Shown: positions 10,649 to 20,462 of the stretch, one piece after another | Layout of the letters: every line of letters begins with the position of its first letter | Numbering within the stretch: position 1 is the stretch's first letter | Assembly: GCA_023078685.1 (NCBI GenBank) | Contig: JALGAS010000002.1 | Location: forward strand, 2,852,001-2,916,000 | Direction of reading: 5' to 3' | Length of the DNA: 64,000 nucleotides | Source of the DNA: Neopestalotiopsis rosae | Taxonomy: Eukaryota > Ascomycota > Sordariomycetes > Amphisphaeriales > Sporocadaceae | The notes under the pieces: model-generated | Seen by the model: the letters and a program-made list of their open reading frames with translations, nothing else | Database searches by the model: none | Told to the model about the DNA's origin: nothing | Position numbers and translations under genes: made by a program

Positions 10649-12454
10649 TTACACTGACGATGGTGATCCTGTCACATAGTCGAGACTCATTTTCGACTCC
10701 TTGCCCCAACGCTCGAGATCTTGCGCATCAATGTATTGAGACCGAACCACATAGGTTCCCGGCGCATCATCCACTGAATGGACCTGGTGAAATAAAGTCG
10801 CAAGAGCTGATTTCTTCCAGAGTGGCATTTCAATGTGACGCTTCGCGCTCCATATCACATTAACCAGTAAGATGACAGCGGCGGCTTTTGCGACGATAGG
10901 GAGAATATACCACTGCCAGCGAACCTGAACAAAGATAACCTGCTCTACGTAGTTCCCCTGAAGCAGTCGCTTGCGTGGCCCGGCGCGGACCGCGTCTGAC
11001 AAAGCGGCGGCAACCTGGTCGGCTATAACGTTCAGGTCTGACCCGGACTCACTCCCGACTGCCAATGGAGAGGTTTTTAGAAAGTCGGTAGTCCCCCAGA
11101 CGCCGACTCTTGCGGTGTAGTTGAAGGCGTCTGACATCATTGTCGCAAGGTTCGACCACTCCCACGCACCCAGCTTGAAAGGTTCTGGCAAATTCGTTTG
11201 ATTCCATATGACCATTTGAGCATAGATTTCCCCGTCAGAGTGTTCCACAAACGGTTGTGAGTTGAGTGGAATCCTCGTCTGATTGATACTTTGGAAGCTC
11301 TGACCCGTAGATGATGCACCAGACATTTGCCAGGCCGTGACAAAGAAGTTGCATTCTGTGACATTTTCAACAATCTTGCTGTCCTTGTAGTTCTCGTCGC
11401 TGCTGTGATAGTTATCGAGGAGGTAACCGGGGTTGACTCTATATTGGGCCGTTGTCAAGAACAAGGGGTTCTTATTATCGCCAAGATGATTTATGGACGA
11501 GATGTTCATCGTATCTATCGTGTCTGCGGCTGCGAAACCATGTCTGAGAGTAATGTTGCCTGGGGTAGTGAAGCTGCAGACAAACGAGATCAAATTATTA
11601 TTCCATGGCTCCACTTCTTTCTGAGATTGATCCCAACAAAGCCTGCTCGACAGTGCCTCTTTCGTCACATCTTGGCACTCATGTGCAAAACCCAAGGTCA
11701 TGCATGTTTGGTTCCACTCACAAGTTCCCGGGCAGTCGAAGTCCGGACTTGGCGAAAAGTCGTAAATACCCTTGAAAACGGCACCGCGCAAGGCAAAATC
11801 GATCTTAGTAGGATCAATGCCTGTTCCTCCGTAGCCATTAGATGCATTGGTGAAATATTCATAGGAATACCCTAGAGAGGCTGACGAGTTGTTGTGCAAG
11901 ATTAAAGCTCTAGTTTCGAAATAAACAATCTGCTGTATGAAAGGACTCATTAAGGAAGTTAGAACAACAACCAAACAACCGGTAGAAGCTATATGCAAAT
12001 GATATCGACGGAATAGTTGTAATGCACCACTTGGCCCCCGCGTGGCCCGGTCGAATAATTCGAAATCAAATGCCCTCTGTGGTTGTTGGAAATGAAGCCA
12101 CTTTAGCTGACTGATCGCGGCTTCAACAGGATACAAAAGCAGGATTCTCGAAGTCGTTGTAATGACCGAAATCACCGCGTTCAACGATATCTTGGAATTC
12201 CAATTAGACAGAGGCTGGTTCCACATCTTTAACAGAATAGTAACAAGAACTGCGTGCGAGCCTATGCTCAGAATCAGAGCAAGTGCTTCCCTCCACCAAC
12301 GGAGTCTTGGTATACATGGCCGGGACTTTTGGTGATTTGGAAACTCTTCGTCGTCGAAATTGTCGCGATTGGGTTCGCTGACACGACCGTGATTGTGTTC
12401 GTAGGGTCCTAGAAGGATGTCGTTGTTTTCAACTCTGTTGAGAGCCTGCGCCAT
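10649..12454 (-). CDS. DUF3176-type membrane protein
   Basis: Single exon, ATG at 12454 chosen over an upstream GTG in frame; about 601 aa. Layout matches the fungal DUF3176 family: a cytosolic N-terminus, a first membrane segment (ALALILSIGSHAVLVTILL, near residue 60), a second near residue 95 (AVISVITTTSRILLLYP) followed by the family-typical QLKWLHF and RATRGPSGAL, a third near residue 155, then about 350 lumenal or extracellular residues with many N-glycosylation sites and Cys, and a last membrane segment (YILPIVAKAAAVILLVNVIW) near residue 540. Function is unknown in the family. No intron needed. Head-to-tail neighbours do not suggest a pathway. Confidence 0.85.
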   Translation of the reverse strand: MAQALNRVENNDILLGPYEHNHGRVSEPNRDNFDDEEFPNHQKSRPCIPRLRWWREALALILSIGSHAVLVTILLKMWNQPLSNWNSKISLNAVISVITTTSRILLLYPVEAAISQLKWLHFQQPQRAFDFELFDRATRGPSGALQLFRRYHLHIASTGCLVVVLTSLMSPFIQQIVYFETRALILHNNSSASLGYSYEYFTNASNGYGGTGIDPTKIDFALRGAVFKGIYDFSPSPDFDCPGTCEWNQTCMTLGFAHECQDVTKEALSSRLCWDQSQKEVEPWNNNLISFVCSFTTPGNITLRHGFAAADTIDTMNISSINHLGDNKNPLFLTTAQYRVNPGYLLDNYHSSDENYKDSKIVENVTECNFFVTAWQMSGASSTGQSFQSINQTRIPLNSQPFVEHSDGEIYAQMVIWNQTNLPEPFKLGAWEWSNLATMMSDAFNYTARVGVWGTTDFLKTSPLAVGSESGSDLNVIADQVAAALSDAVRAGPRKRLLQGNYVEQVIFVQVRWQWYILPIVAKAAAVILLVNVIWSAKRHIEMPLWKKSALATLFHQVHSVDDAPGTYVVRSQYIDAQDLERWGKESKMSLDYVTGSPSSV

Positions 12455-13446
12455 GGTTAATGGAGAAACTGAAAGCACGGACTAAAGAGGGACAAGGTTG
12501 ACTGCACAACTTAGATCTTTGTGCAAAGATGCTGGTGTTTCAGAGGTTCAAAATTTCGGAACTGCAGGAATGATGGATTGCGATCGATGGTGGGAAGTGA
12601 TCGGAAATAAGACTGAGAGCAGCTTGGTCAATTTTGCTCGGTGAATCCCAATAAAGAGGCGCAGTTACACCGCAATGTTCATCGTACCTGCAAATACAAA
12701 TACACTCGCTTATTCCTTCGTCTTCTGAATTATTGGGGCGATTATTTCAAATGGTTCTTCTTGCTGATGCGAATCGTTACGAGTTGCGTGTTCAATATGT
12801 TTTCTTCTTCTTGGCAACTCAGATGTTGTACTGCCGGATGTGTTGGTCTGTGGTGTTGCGCCTCAATGCAGTCATCGTTGTACAGGAGAACCCAGCTTTT
12901 GCAATTGAGCTTGCCAATTCCAATGTTGTACTTCCGGACGTGTTGATCTTTTAGTCATACATTGCTTTCGCTTTCTACCTGTGGTGTTGCACCTCAACGC
13001 AGTCATCGCCGTACAGGAAAATCCAATTTTTACAGTTAAGCATTCAAGCAGTCAAGTTGGCCCATAGATGGCTCAGATCCTGCAGGTTTTAGTACAATGA
13101 TTGTGCCTCGATGCAGCCTTTCATGAGTAGCTGTTAAATCTTGAACTGCCTTGTGCCATGCCTTGCGCCATGTCCAGTGTACAAAGCTCGCCGAGAGCCT
13201 TACTCCAAATGAAATATGACCAGTAGTAAAATACGTGCATATCAGGCCAAGAGTGGAGGCTCAGCTCAACTCCGGAAAAGTACGATCATCGGGTATGTTG
13301 CTTGATTATGAGCTGGCTGTTGCATCCTGCCCTGTTTTCTGACCATTTGCGACGAGATCACTCGGGAATTCAAGCATATTGTCAACTCGCTGTAAAATGA
13401 AAGGAGAAAGTCTGAATTTCCGTGAGACTATCCAAAAACGACAGAA
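12455..13446. other. Gene-poor spacer with degenerate duplication
   Basis: Holds the DUF3176 promoter side and an imperfect tandem duplication (listed separately). No supported coding sequence. Confidence 0.45.
12822..13050. repeat. Imperfect tandem duplication, transition-rich
   Basis: Two diverged copies: about 12822-12920 and 12921-13050, the second with an extra block of about 33 bases. The best-matched parts, 12850-12912 and 12981-13043, differ at 12 of 63 positions, and 11 of those are transitions, mostly C-to-T or G-to-A in the second copy. Confidence 0.65.
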
Positions 13447-13617
13447 CTAATAGTCAGGTAGTGTACACGGTACAAAAGGCAAGATCTCCGACGCAGAGCG
13501 CGATCCAATATACGAGAAGGCTTGAGAAGGATTGAACTTGAGCAGGGACCTCTCACTTGTGTTCGGGTAAAGCACCTTCCTGACTGTTTCTATGGTGTCA
13601 CTGATATCTTGCCAGTC
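13447..13617 (-). pseudogene. Relic of a HET-type gene C-terminal region
   Basis: Read on the minus strand this short stretch encodes LLKFNPSQAFSYIGSR, closely like LLKFKTTRAFLYIGSR of the intact HET gene at 15776-18013 (about 16160-16215). The DNA match spans roughly 45-50 bases at about 80 percent identity by eye, and the residues beyond it diverge and end in a stop at 13447. No HET core remains. It may be a decayed paralogue or duplication fragment. Confidence 0.4.
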
Positions 13618-14213
13618 AATAGGTTGTCAGTAAGTAGACGAGCCAATTGTAGGCTCGCTCATCGATCGTTATTGTGATTGGGGTAAGCTTCATTTTCACA
13701 CACGAACGCTTAAGTATACATGATTTGTGCCCCAATCATGCAACTTGAAGAATTGCATTGTGACGGTCTTGCGGACTCTGATAATGATATTGTACAATTT
13801 CCCCACTAAATGTGACCAGGTAACAAATTGTACAGAAATTCAAGCAAAGGATCCACATGTGCTGTGCACAACGTGCATTCGTGTATTTGTGTGTTGGGTT
13901 TACCAGCAGGCAGCAACCACTAATCTCAAGACGCTTCCAGCCGCTAGCCTGTTGAAATTCACCATGGCAGCAGTTCAATTCAAGAACAACCATCAACTGC
14001 TCACTACCTGGGCCAACAAATTACACAGTATCTTTTAAACATAGCGAGTCTTCTTGAAAAGCACAATATCCTTGGCCAGTCTATTACCAACCATCAACCT
14101 CTACGGCCCTACCCCTGGGACATCTTCTCAGTAGGTAGATTGAATTCATGGAGCGCAAAAATGATTATGTGATCAGTTTACGTCTTTGGTGGGTCGATGT
14201 CGACGTTGCCGCA
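13618..14213. other. Spacer before the kinase-like gene
   Basis: About 600 bases; only spurious short frames. Should contain the promoter of the kinase-like gene. Confidence 0.35.
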
Positions 14214-15236
14214 ATGAGCTTCGACTGTAACGGCGCCCGCATCAATGTATCGCTTCGCACAAGTTCATCGCCACAATCTCCAACCAGCAACGCACTCGCA
14301 AAGCCTCTGTCTCTTGAACACGACTTGATCCGCCGGTTGGATCAATTGGAGGACAACGTTGACGTTGATGAATACGAAGATAAGTTGGATGCGGTTATTG
14401 AATCGATCATGTCTCTTGGCAAAAGCCAATTTGTGGAGGCCGCTGCACAAGCCGCCAAAACAGGATCTCCGGTCTCTGACAATCTTCACTCCAAGCTGTT
14501 TCCTGATATCTTCGAGTTCCGCCTCGAAACTGTCGATGGCAACCCTCAGATTTTTCCAATTACTTCGGACGAATCAGATATGGCCACAAACATTCCACAA
14601 ATTGACGACGAGTTTCGTGGCGATTGTGCTTACATGGGCTTCCAGCGGGACAATCGGCTCCCCCGCTTCTCGTCCAAAGACGTGATCTGCATGGATGTCT
14701 TCTTCCATAGGCTCCACAAGCTAGTTGCTTGCGTCCAAACTAATGGCAAAAAGCTATTGTCCAAGGCTTTCGAGACAGGGATCCTTGATGGAAGCCTGCT
14801 AAGAGAGCTGATCAGCCTACAAAAGATCAACAACAAGCACTTGACTGCTGGGACTCTTTTTCGGGTACCGCAACTTCGAGGGTATATCGTTCATGCTGAT
14901 ACGGGTGCTATCGTTGGACTGTTGCGTGACTGGATCCAACATGGTCCGAATGGAGGCACTCTGAAAAAGGTTATGGAGGAGCAGGTGTCAAAGGAGCTTA
15001 GGGAAAAATGGGCGAAGCAAATTCGCGAGACGGTGGAACAATTACATGAGATTGACGTCATCTGGGGAGATGGCAAGCCGTGCAACGTGATCATTGACAA
15101 TAATCAAGACGCCTGGCTCATTGACTTCGATGGGGGCTATACAGACGGATGGGTGGATAAGGAGTTGCAGAATACTGTGGATGGAGACAAGCAGGCGGTG
15201 CAGAAGATCACTGAATTTCTAGGTCTCTCAACATAG
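14214..15236 (+). CDS. Protein-kinase-like fold protein, degenerate
   Basis: Single exon. ATG 14214 (MSFDCNGARI) gives about 340 aa; an in-frame ATG at 14148 would add 22 residues of unlikely sequence. The C-terminal third carries a kinase-like catalytic core: VEQLHEIDVIWGDGKPCNVI resembles a subdomain VIb loop with the usual HRD replaced by WGD, and AWLIDFDGGYTDGWVD stands where DFG is expected (IDFDGG). The N-terminal lobe is not recognisable; a glycine-rich loop and VAIK-like lysine are not evident. Such short kinase-like proteins are common in ascomycetes near HET genes, and one follows here at 15776. Activity is uncertain; it may act as a pseudokinase or as a small-molecule phosphotransferase relative. 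Confidence 0.65.
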   Translation: MSFDCNGARINVSLRTSSSPQSPTSNALAKPLSLEHDLIRRLDQLEDNVDVDEYEDKLDAVIESIMSLGKSQFVEAAAQAAKTGSPVSDNLHSKLFPDIFEFRLETVDGNPQIFPITSDESDMATNIPQIDDEFRGDCAYMGFQRDNRLPRFSSKDVICMDVFFHRLHKLVACVQTNGKKLLSKAFETGILDGSLLRELISLQKINNKHLTAGTLFRVPQLRGYIVHADTGAIVGLLRDWIQHGPNGGTLKKVMEEQVSKELREKWAKQIRETVEQLHEIDVIWGDGKPCNVIIDNNQDAWLIDFDGGYTDGWVDKELQNTVDGDKQAVQKITEFLGLST

Positions 15237-15775
15237 AAATCAATGGACTTAATCCCGCTTCCTAATGTCTCAAAACTGAAAGACCCAGACCAGACACTCT
15301 TAGTCTCTTGATCTTCACCAAGTCAACACTCATTATAATACATGCTTCCGAAAGTGGCAAATGATGCAGAATAAAGAGGTGCAATCGTCTCTGCTGGCGC
15401 ACAACATGGAGACGTGTTCGGCCGTCAATACAATGCTTGGATTTGTACGGTACAACCGCTTCAAGAGGTAGAAGAATCCATTCACTAGAATCTCTCCTGA
15501 TACGCAGCCTCGTTAAATCTTCCATTGTCTTATAATAGTAGCCCGTTCCAATGCTAGAAAGGCTCGAGTAGTATGCAGTCGTCATTGCATCAGGGGAATA
15601 ACCTTGAACGATTCTCAACGCGGAACGCATTGAGGCTTCAGCTTACGCATGTAAGACCTTCTCAGCGGCATAGCTTGTCCGACTTTAGAGTCCCCTCCAC
15701 GCTTTTACAGATCTCGAACTAGTCTAAATTTGCTCGACGGACGAGCACTCTATATGCGATGATTGGGCTACACCT
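15237..15775. other. Convergent spacer
   Basis: Between the 3' ends of the kinase-like and HET genes. A 122-codon minus frame (15262-15630) is present but has no motif, signal or homology I recognise; not annotated as a gene. Confidence 0.4.
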
Positions 15776-18013
15776 TTATCCAAGCGTCACTTGTATCTGT
15801 TCTATGTGCTGACGATGCCAAGCGTCCTTCCAAACCCTCCCGAGGCCTCTGCGGTACGAAATACCGTCGATTCGCTGTACCCAGAGCACATTGTAAAACT
15901 CATAAGTCTTGAGATCCATAATTTCAGGGACCTGTGCCCACTCTTCCAAACCATTGTGGTCGTCTACTTGATCCTTAGAGGTGATACCGCGGGAAATTAC
16001 GACGAACTCGCATCGCTCATTGTCTGCGGCAGGGTGCCGATCAAAATCGTTTGAGAACAGCATCCCAGCCCAGTCACCTGAAGAGCCTCTGACGTGAAAG
16101 ATCGAGGCCGTTTCAACTGCAGTATTTGTAGACTCGCTCCAATTTCTCCCCTCCCAATCGCGATGAATACGTGATCCAATATACAGAAAGGCTCGAGTAG
16201 TCTTGAACTTTAGCAGCGGTTCCCACTGAGTCGGCGAAAACTCAAAAGGGTGATCAGGGATGTGCACGGGCCAGGTGAAGACGGTATCAGGGACAGAATC
16301 ATGCCTGAAGCCTGCACCACGATCACTGCCCTCGGTAACGTTAATACGTGACCACCCCTCCGGCAGTGGTAGTGTGCTGTCGTTCTTCGCCACCACCGCT
16401 TCATGATACCCATTGTCAATCTTTGCCTGCACGCCATTGTCGGCATTAGTTTTCAGCCACGTCACCGTGGGATGTATCTCGACATATTCCAGGGGAAACG
16501 AGCCAAATGTTGCCCCCACGTGACGTTTCAGCTGAGGCAAGATGCTGAGATTGATGTTGCCTCCTTCCCATCCAACCCAGGACCAGCTTGGGAGCATGCT
16601 CTGCGTCTTCCCGTCGACGAGCCGTCGACGTATAGGTGAGAATGGGAACCAGAGCAGGGCAATGTCAAAATAGTACTCAGGCACCCCGTACAGCAACCCT
16701 CCCCTGAAAGATCGAGAGAGTGCAGTAGAAATACCCAGAAAAGCGTTGAGTCCATCGCTCGGAAAGGATAGAATTCTTGTATTGTAAGCACGAACAAGCA
16801 GCTCGTATTGAAGCAGATCCGGCCACGAACTCATTGTCAGCTGATATGAGGAAGGCTTCCTTCTCTGCCAACGTTGAGCTTCTGATCCGTGCTCCGGATC
16901 AAAGGCCAGTTCCTCTGTCCATACTGCACCAGGACATTCCCAGAATACGCGGCCCTCTTGGAACACCAAATTGCGGCGAGAGAGGGTGCGTTCCTGGAAT
17001 GTCCAGCCACGACGTTGCCATTCGGTTGCATGATAGTCGAGCTCGAAAACAGGCTCCACAATGAGGCTTTTGCCTCCTGGCTCGTATGTTACCACCGGCG
17101 CCTGAAAGTGCCGCGGTTGGGATACATCTCTGACAGATCCCCGAAAACCGTAGTTTGCATCCTGGCCATCGGCAGCGACTAGTGTCACGTACGAGTTGGC
17201 GTAAATTGCGCCCATCTGGGCAAGCTGCAATGGCTTACTGACCATGTCATCTTGCACAATGCACAGTCTATCGACCCAAAGGTATTTCAGTCCTAAGCAT
17301 TTCGTGAGTGCCACGGCATCGCGAACAGTATCTGGCATAGTCGCAGCATAATGAGCAGTGGCCAGGGCACTGGGCGTTTTGAGGTCGTTCAGGTTGGTCT
17401 TTGTTGTCTCTAACACGCCGGGGAGGCGGCCCCAGACATAACTCAACGCCGCATACTTGATTTCATGGGATGCACATAGATCAATCTCTACCAGATGCTG
17501 AGCATAGACGTCGACCAGAAGTAGCGGGGCCAGCGAGGGCGGCGATATGTCTGCCCATTCCGTCAACGAGTGGCATGTACCCTGGTGCGCCGAGTCGCAA
17601 TGCTGCGCCCAAGTCTTTAGCCGTTCCAGATCGATCCAGCTCGGGTCCAAGCCGAGCGACTTCTGCGAGTCTGGGAGATCAATTAGAGATATGCTCTTGT
17701 GGTCCTGACCACACGTAGCGCAATTGTCGTCTCCGTCGTCGCGCGGCCCGTAGCTCCACTTGTAGTCCATCGGGCGCGACCATTGCCAGAACGTCACCTC
17801 GCAGCTGGGCTGGTACTCATCTCGCCTCGGGTCCTCCTGCAGCTTTGTGACGATGAACTGGCACACACGGCAAGTTGCGTTTTGTTCGAGGTCCGCAAAG
17901 GTTCCAATCACGTGCTGTAGTTGTTTCGGTGCGCCGTCATCGGAGGATGCCTCCGCGCCGTCCACCACGGACCCAACCAGGGCACAAGGCCTACATTCTT
18001 TATTGGAGTCCAT
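15776..18013 (-). CDS. HET-domain (heterokaryon incompatibility) protein
   Basis: Single exon, ATG 18013, 745 aa. An N-terminal Cys-rich part (CRPCALVG, CRVCQFIV, and CATCGQDH near residue 98) may bind metal. The HET domain starts near residue 190 with the hallmark YAALSYVWGR, continues with MPDTVRDAVALTKCLGLKYL and the WVDRLCIVQDD block near residue 250, then MGAIYANSYVTLVAADGQDA. Further on, GWTFQERTLSRRNLVF near residue 345 is the usual downstream block. The C-terminal half is unassigned. HET proteins trigger incompatibility or cell-death reactions on non-self contact or other cues. A relic of a similar C-terminus lies at about 13447-13617, and a kinase-like gene sits next door, as often seen in such loci. 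Confidence 0.9.
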   Translation of the reverse strand: MDSNKECRPCALVGSVVDGAEASSDDGAPKQLQHVIGTFADLEQNATCRVCQFIVTKLQEDPRRDEYQPSCEVTFWQWSRPMDYKWSYGPRDDGDDNCATCGQDHKSISLIDLPDSQKSLGLDPSWIDLERLKTWAQHCDSAHQGTCHSLTEWADISPPSLAPLLLVDVYAQHLVEIDLCASHEIKYAALSYVWGRLPGVLETTKTNLNDLKTPSALATAHYAATMPDTVRDAVALTKCLGLKYLWVDRLCIVQDDMVSKPLQLAQMGAIYANSYVTLVAADGQDANYGFRGSVRDVSQPRHFQAPVVTYEPGGKSLIVEPVFELDYHATEWQRRGWTFQERTLSRRNLVFQEGRVFWECPGAVWTEELAFDPEHGSEAQRWQRRKPSSYQLTMSSWPDLLQYELLVRAYNTRILSFPSDGLNAFLGISTALSRSFRGGLLYGVPEYYFDIALLWFPFSPIRRRLVDGKTQSMLPSWSWVGWEGGNINLSILPQLKRHVGATFGSFPLEYVEIHPTVTWLKTNADNGVQAKIDNGYHEAVVAKNDSTLPLPEGWSRINVTEGSDRGAGFRHDSVPDTVFTWPVHIPDHPFEFSPTQWEPLLKFKTTRAFLYIGSRIHRDWEGRNWSESTNTAVETASIFHVRGSSGDWAGMLFSNDFDRHPAADNERCEFVVISRGITSKDQVDDHNGLEEWAQVPEIMDLKTYEFYNVLWVQRIDGISYRRGLGRVWKDAWHRQHIEQIQVTLG

Positions 18014-19244
18014 ACTCTGTAGCGAACATGTGGATGATCACGATGCCGTGCAGCGAGCAATCAAGTGACGAGCAGCGGTCACCCGGGTTTGTCTCCGTGG
18101 AAAAGAGGGGCCTGGTGAAGAGTGCTGTCAGACTGCGAGCTGGACTTTACCATTTAGAGCCAGCCTTGCCAGCTTCACCCGCGAATAATTGAGACACGGG
18201 ACTGCTAGAACCTTCCGTCAGCGCTGTTTGCTGCAACCGGCAGTGCTCACATGAGGTCCCAAAATGACAAGAGGCCACACTGTTGCACCGCAAGTCAGTC
18301 ATGATCCATTTCGGATGGAGCTGGCTGACCGTACATTCAGGGAAAAGTGGGGACTGTCCTAGCAACTAAGCTTACCTCTTCCCGTGGGAAGAAGCTTAAG
18401 GGTCTTTACATAAGCCCGATAATAATCCTATAGGATTTTAGAGTTCGAAAGTTAAAAGCAAAGTCTTGTATTATGCGAGAATTTCCTGTTTGCATAAGTT
18501 GGGGATTGCTTTTTCGGCGTTTCACGACTTTGGTAATGACACAAAAACATGTGATCACAGATTTTAAAGTAAAAATGCAAGATGCTTAGGAAATCAATTA
18601 AGTCAAAAGGCAGTAGAAATTCCAATTAAAATAGATAACGCCTTCAGCTTATATAGCTACCCAACGAATATTTCTGAACGGACGTTTCATGCATGAGTAA
18701 AGCTTGCATATGGAAGTTGTTTACTAGGCATAGAGGTATCCGGAAATTCAGACTGTAAGAGTCGAGATTGGAGGCATGTATGCCATATGTCAGATTCATA
18801 GATAGATGATGGTTATGTGAATTTCCTACATAAGCACTCGTTGTGCTCATCAATAATTATTTTCAGATTGTCAAGTTCGGAAAGGAATCAGCTCATATTG
18901 AGCGTAGCTTGAATGCGTCTTTTCGAGGAAGTTCAAGAGTATTAAGCTATTTGATTTGGGTATATTTAGAGGTTTTGGACCTTCCTGGTCAGTCACTCTG
19001 TGTCAGGGACATTCAGGGTCCGGCGCGGAGCGGTATTCTTTTGCGAGCTGCTACCACACGATAAGGACGTTACGAACGGAAGCAACAGATGTGAATGGAG
19101 ACGCAGCTAGTATTCTTTCCAGAGGACAGCATATCCTGCCAGCCGCTGAGCATATAAACTTTATATGATCGAGCGAGTTCCGTAGTGTCGTTGATCCCTC
19201 AAGCTTCAGTGTCTCTATCTGAACATACCTAGCTGTCAACCCTA
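18014..19244. other. Gene-poor spacer
   Basis: HET promoter side followed by A/T-richer sequence. Short frames without motifs. No gene supported. Confidence 0.4.
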
Positions 19245-19533
19245 TCACTCTTGCTCATCCTCCCCTGTTCCCCAGATCAGGATGAACTGTGGATTGCGGG
19301 CGTCGAGGAGCCAGTCAGCGCATACGCCACCGAACATCACAAAGAAGAGCTATATGTAGCGAATCCAGGCGACAGCGGAAGGACTTACCTGGGAGCACAG
19401 TTGTGGTGTAGGAAGGTCGGAACACACCGAAAGAGTTTGTAGACCCTAGGGACCAAGCAAGCACCTTGAGCCAAGCAGTGAAGCAGCGGTCCACCTGCAG
19501 ATCCGATCCCACATCTTGCGGCATTGATATCAT
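19245..19533 (-). pseudogene. Relic of an MFS (monocarboxylate-porter-like) transporter N-terminus
   Basis: On the minus strand from ATG 19533 the residues VDRCFTAWLKVLAWSLGST and NSFGVFRPSYTTTVLPGKS match the first membrane segment and following loop of fungal MCT-type MFS carriers. One extra base near 19377-19381 shifts the frame: the second half (SAVAWIRYI, then a TAG, then LFFVMFGGVCADWLLDAR and an early TGA at 19245) is the second membrane segment. The remaining ten segments are absent. So this is a broken remnant, not a functional carrier. Confidence 0.5.
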
Positions 19534-20319
19534 ACTCCCGTTGATTACAGATCAAATTTGTCGCCTTTTTTATTTTTGCATCAGTGTAACATTGACTCGA
19601 CCCTGGCGAATGATGGCGTCAGCCATGACGTTTTTCACATCGACCCTGCCAGCTCTCACAGAAGCCATGTAAACAGAATGGCAAATGTCCTCACTTTCGA
19701 GATCTACGAATCCAAGCCCCCACAAAAAAACGGCTCGAGGATTGCGTCTGTATAGATCTGCGCAACGAAATTTCAAAGCTCTTCTATATTTAGGATGAAG
19801 GCTCCGGGTTTAAGACGTGAAGCGAGGCGCCGGTACGGACTAGGATCCATGGCCCCCAAAATCAGCGAAGATCGCATTCAGCTCAGTTGCTAAGGAATCG
19901 GTACGCTCGCCCTGCGAAGTGGAGCATGGCGGCCCCACCCGGCGCGTCGGCAAGGCTCTATTTTTGCACTCCGTTTCTATTCCTTTGACGGCGAAAAGTG
20001 TATCATTTTAGAGTTCGTTTTTTTAACCAATCAAATCACAGAATTCTTTCGCGAGGCCTCATCAAGCTCGTCCTCCATGTGTTCTCATTGGTTCAAGAAA
20101 GTAGGATCGTGCAAACTTATGTAAGTTCTAGAATGATACACTTTCCGCAGCTAAAGGGATATGGATACATACAGAAAGTGATCGTTCATTGGCGTTATCC
20201 GACGGTTTAGGATCAACCATGTTCATTGTCAAGGGTAGCCCATAGGACTTTTGACCCTTCATGGTACAACTGGGAAGATTTCTGAAGATCAAGTCCTTTG
20301 ATAGCAGTAGACTGAAATG
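19534..20319. other. Spacer upstream of the KP4-like gene
   Basis: Promoter-side sequence without a supported gene. Confidence 0.4.
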
Positions 20320-20327
20320 TATAAATA
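20320..20327 (+). promoter_or_regulatory. TATA-like box of the KP4-like gene
   Basis: TATAAATA lies about 140 bases before ATG 20463; the interval is pyrimidine-rich (leader-like), which also argues that the upstream in-frame ATG at 20343 lies in the 5' UTR. Confidence 0.45.
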
Positions 20328-20462
20328 CAACCAGTATCTCCTGTGCCTTGGTGTTTGAATTTTCGCATCATCACTGACAACTCTGAAGCTCATTTACCTT
20401 ATCCGCATCACCTCTTATTGTCTACTATATATCCAAGACCAGACTATTTCCTGTTACCCAAA

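Noticed and set aside
15262..15630. 122-codon minus frame between the kinase-like and HET genes
   Set aside because: No motif, signal or plausible relation to neighbours; lies in a convergent 3' region.
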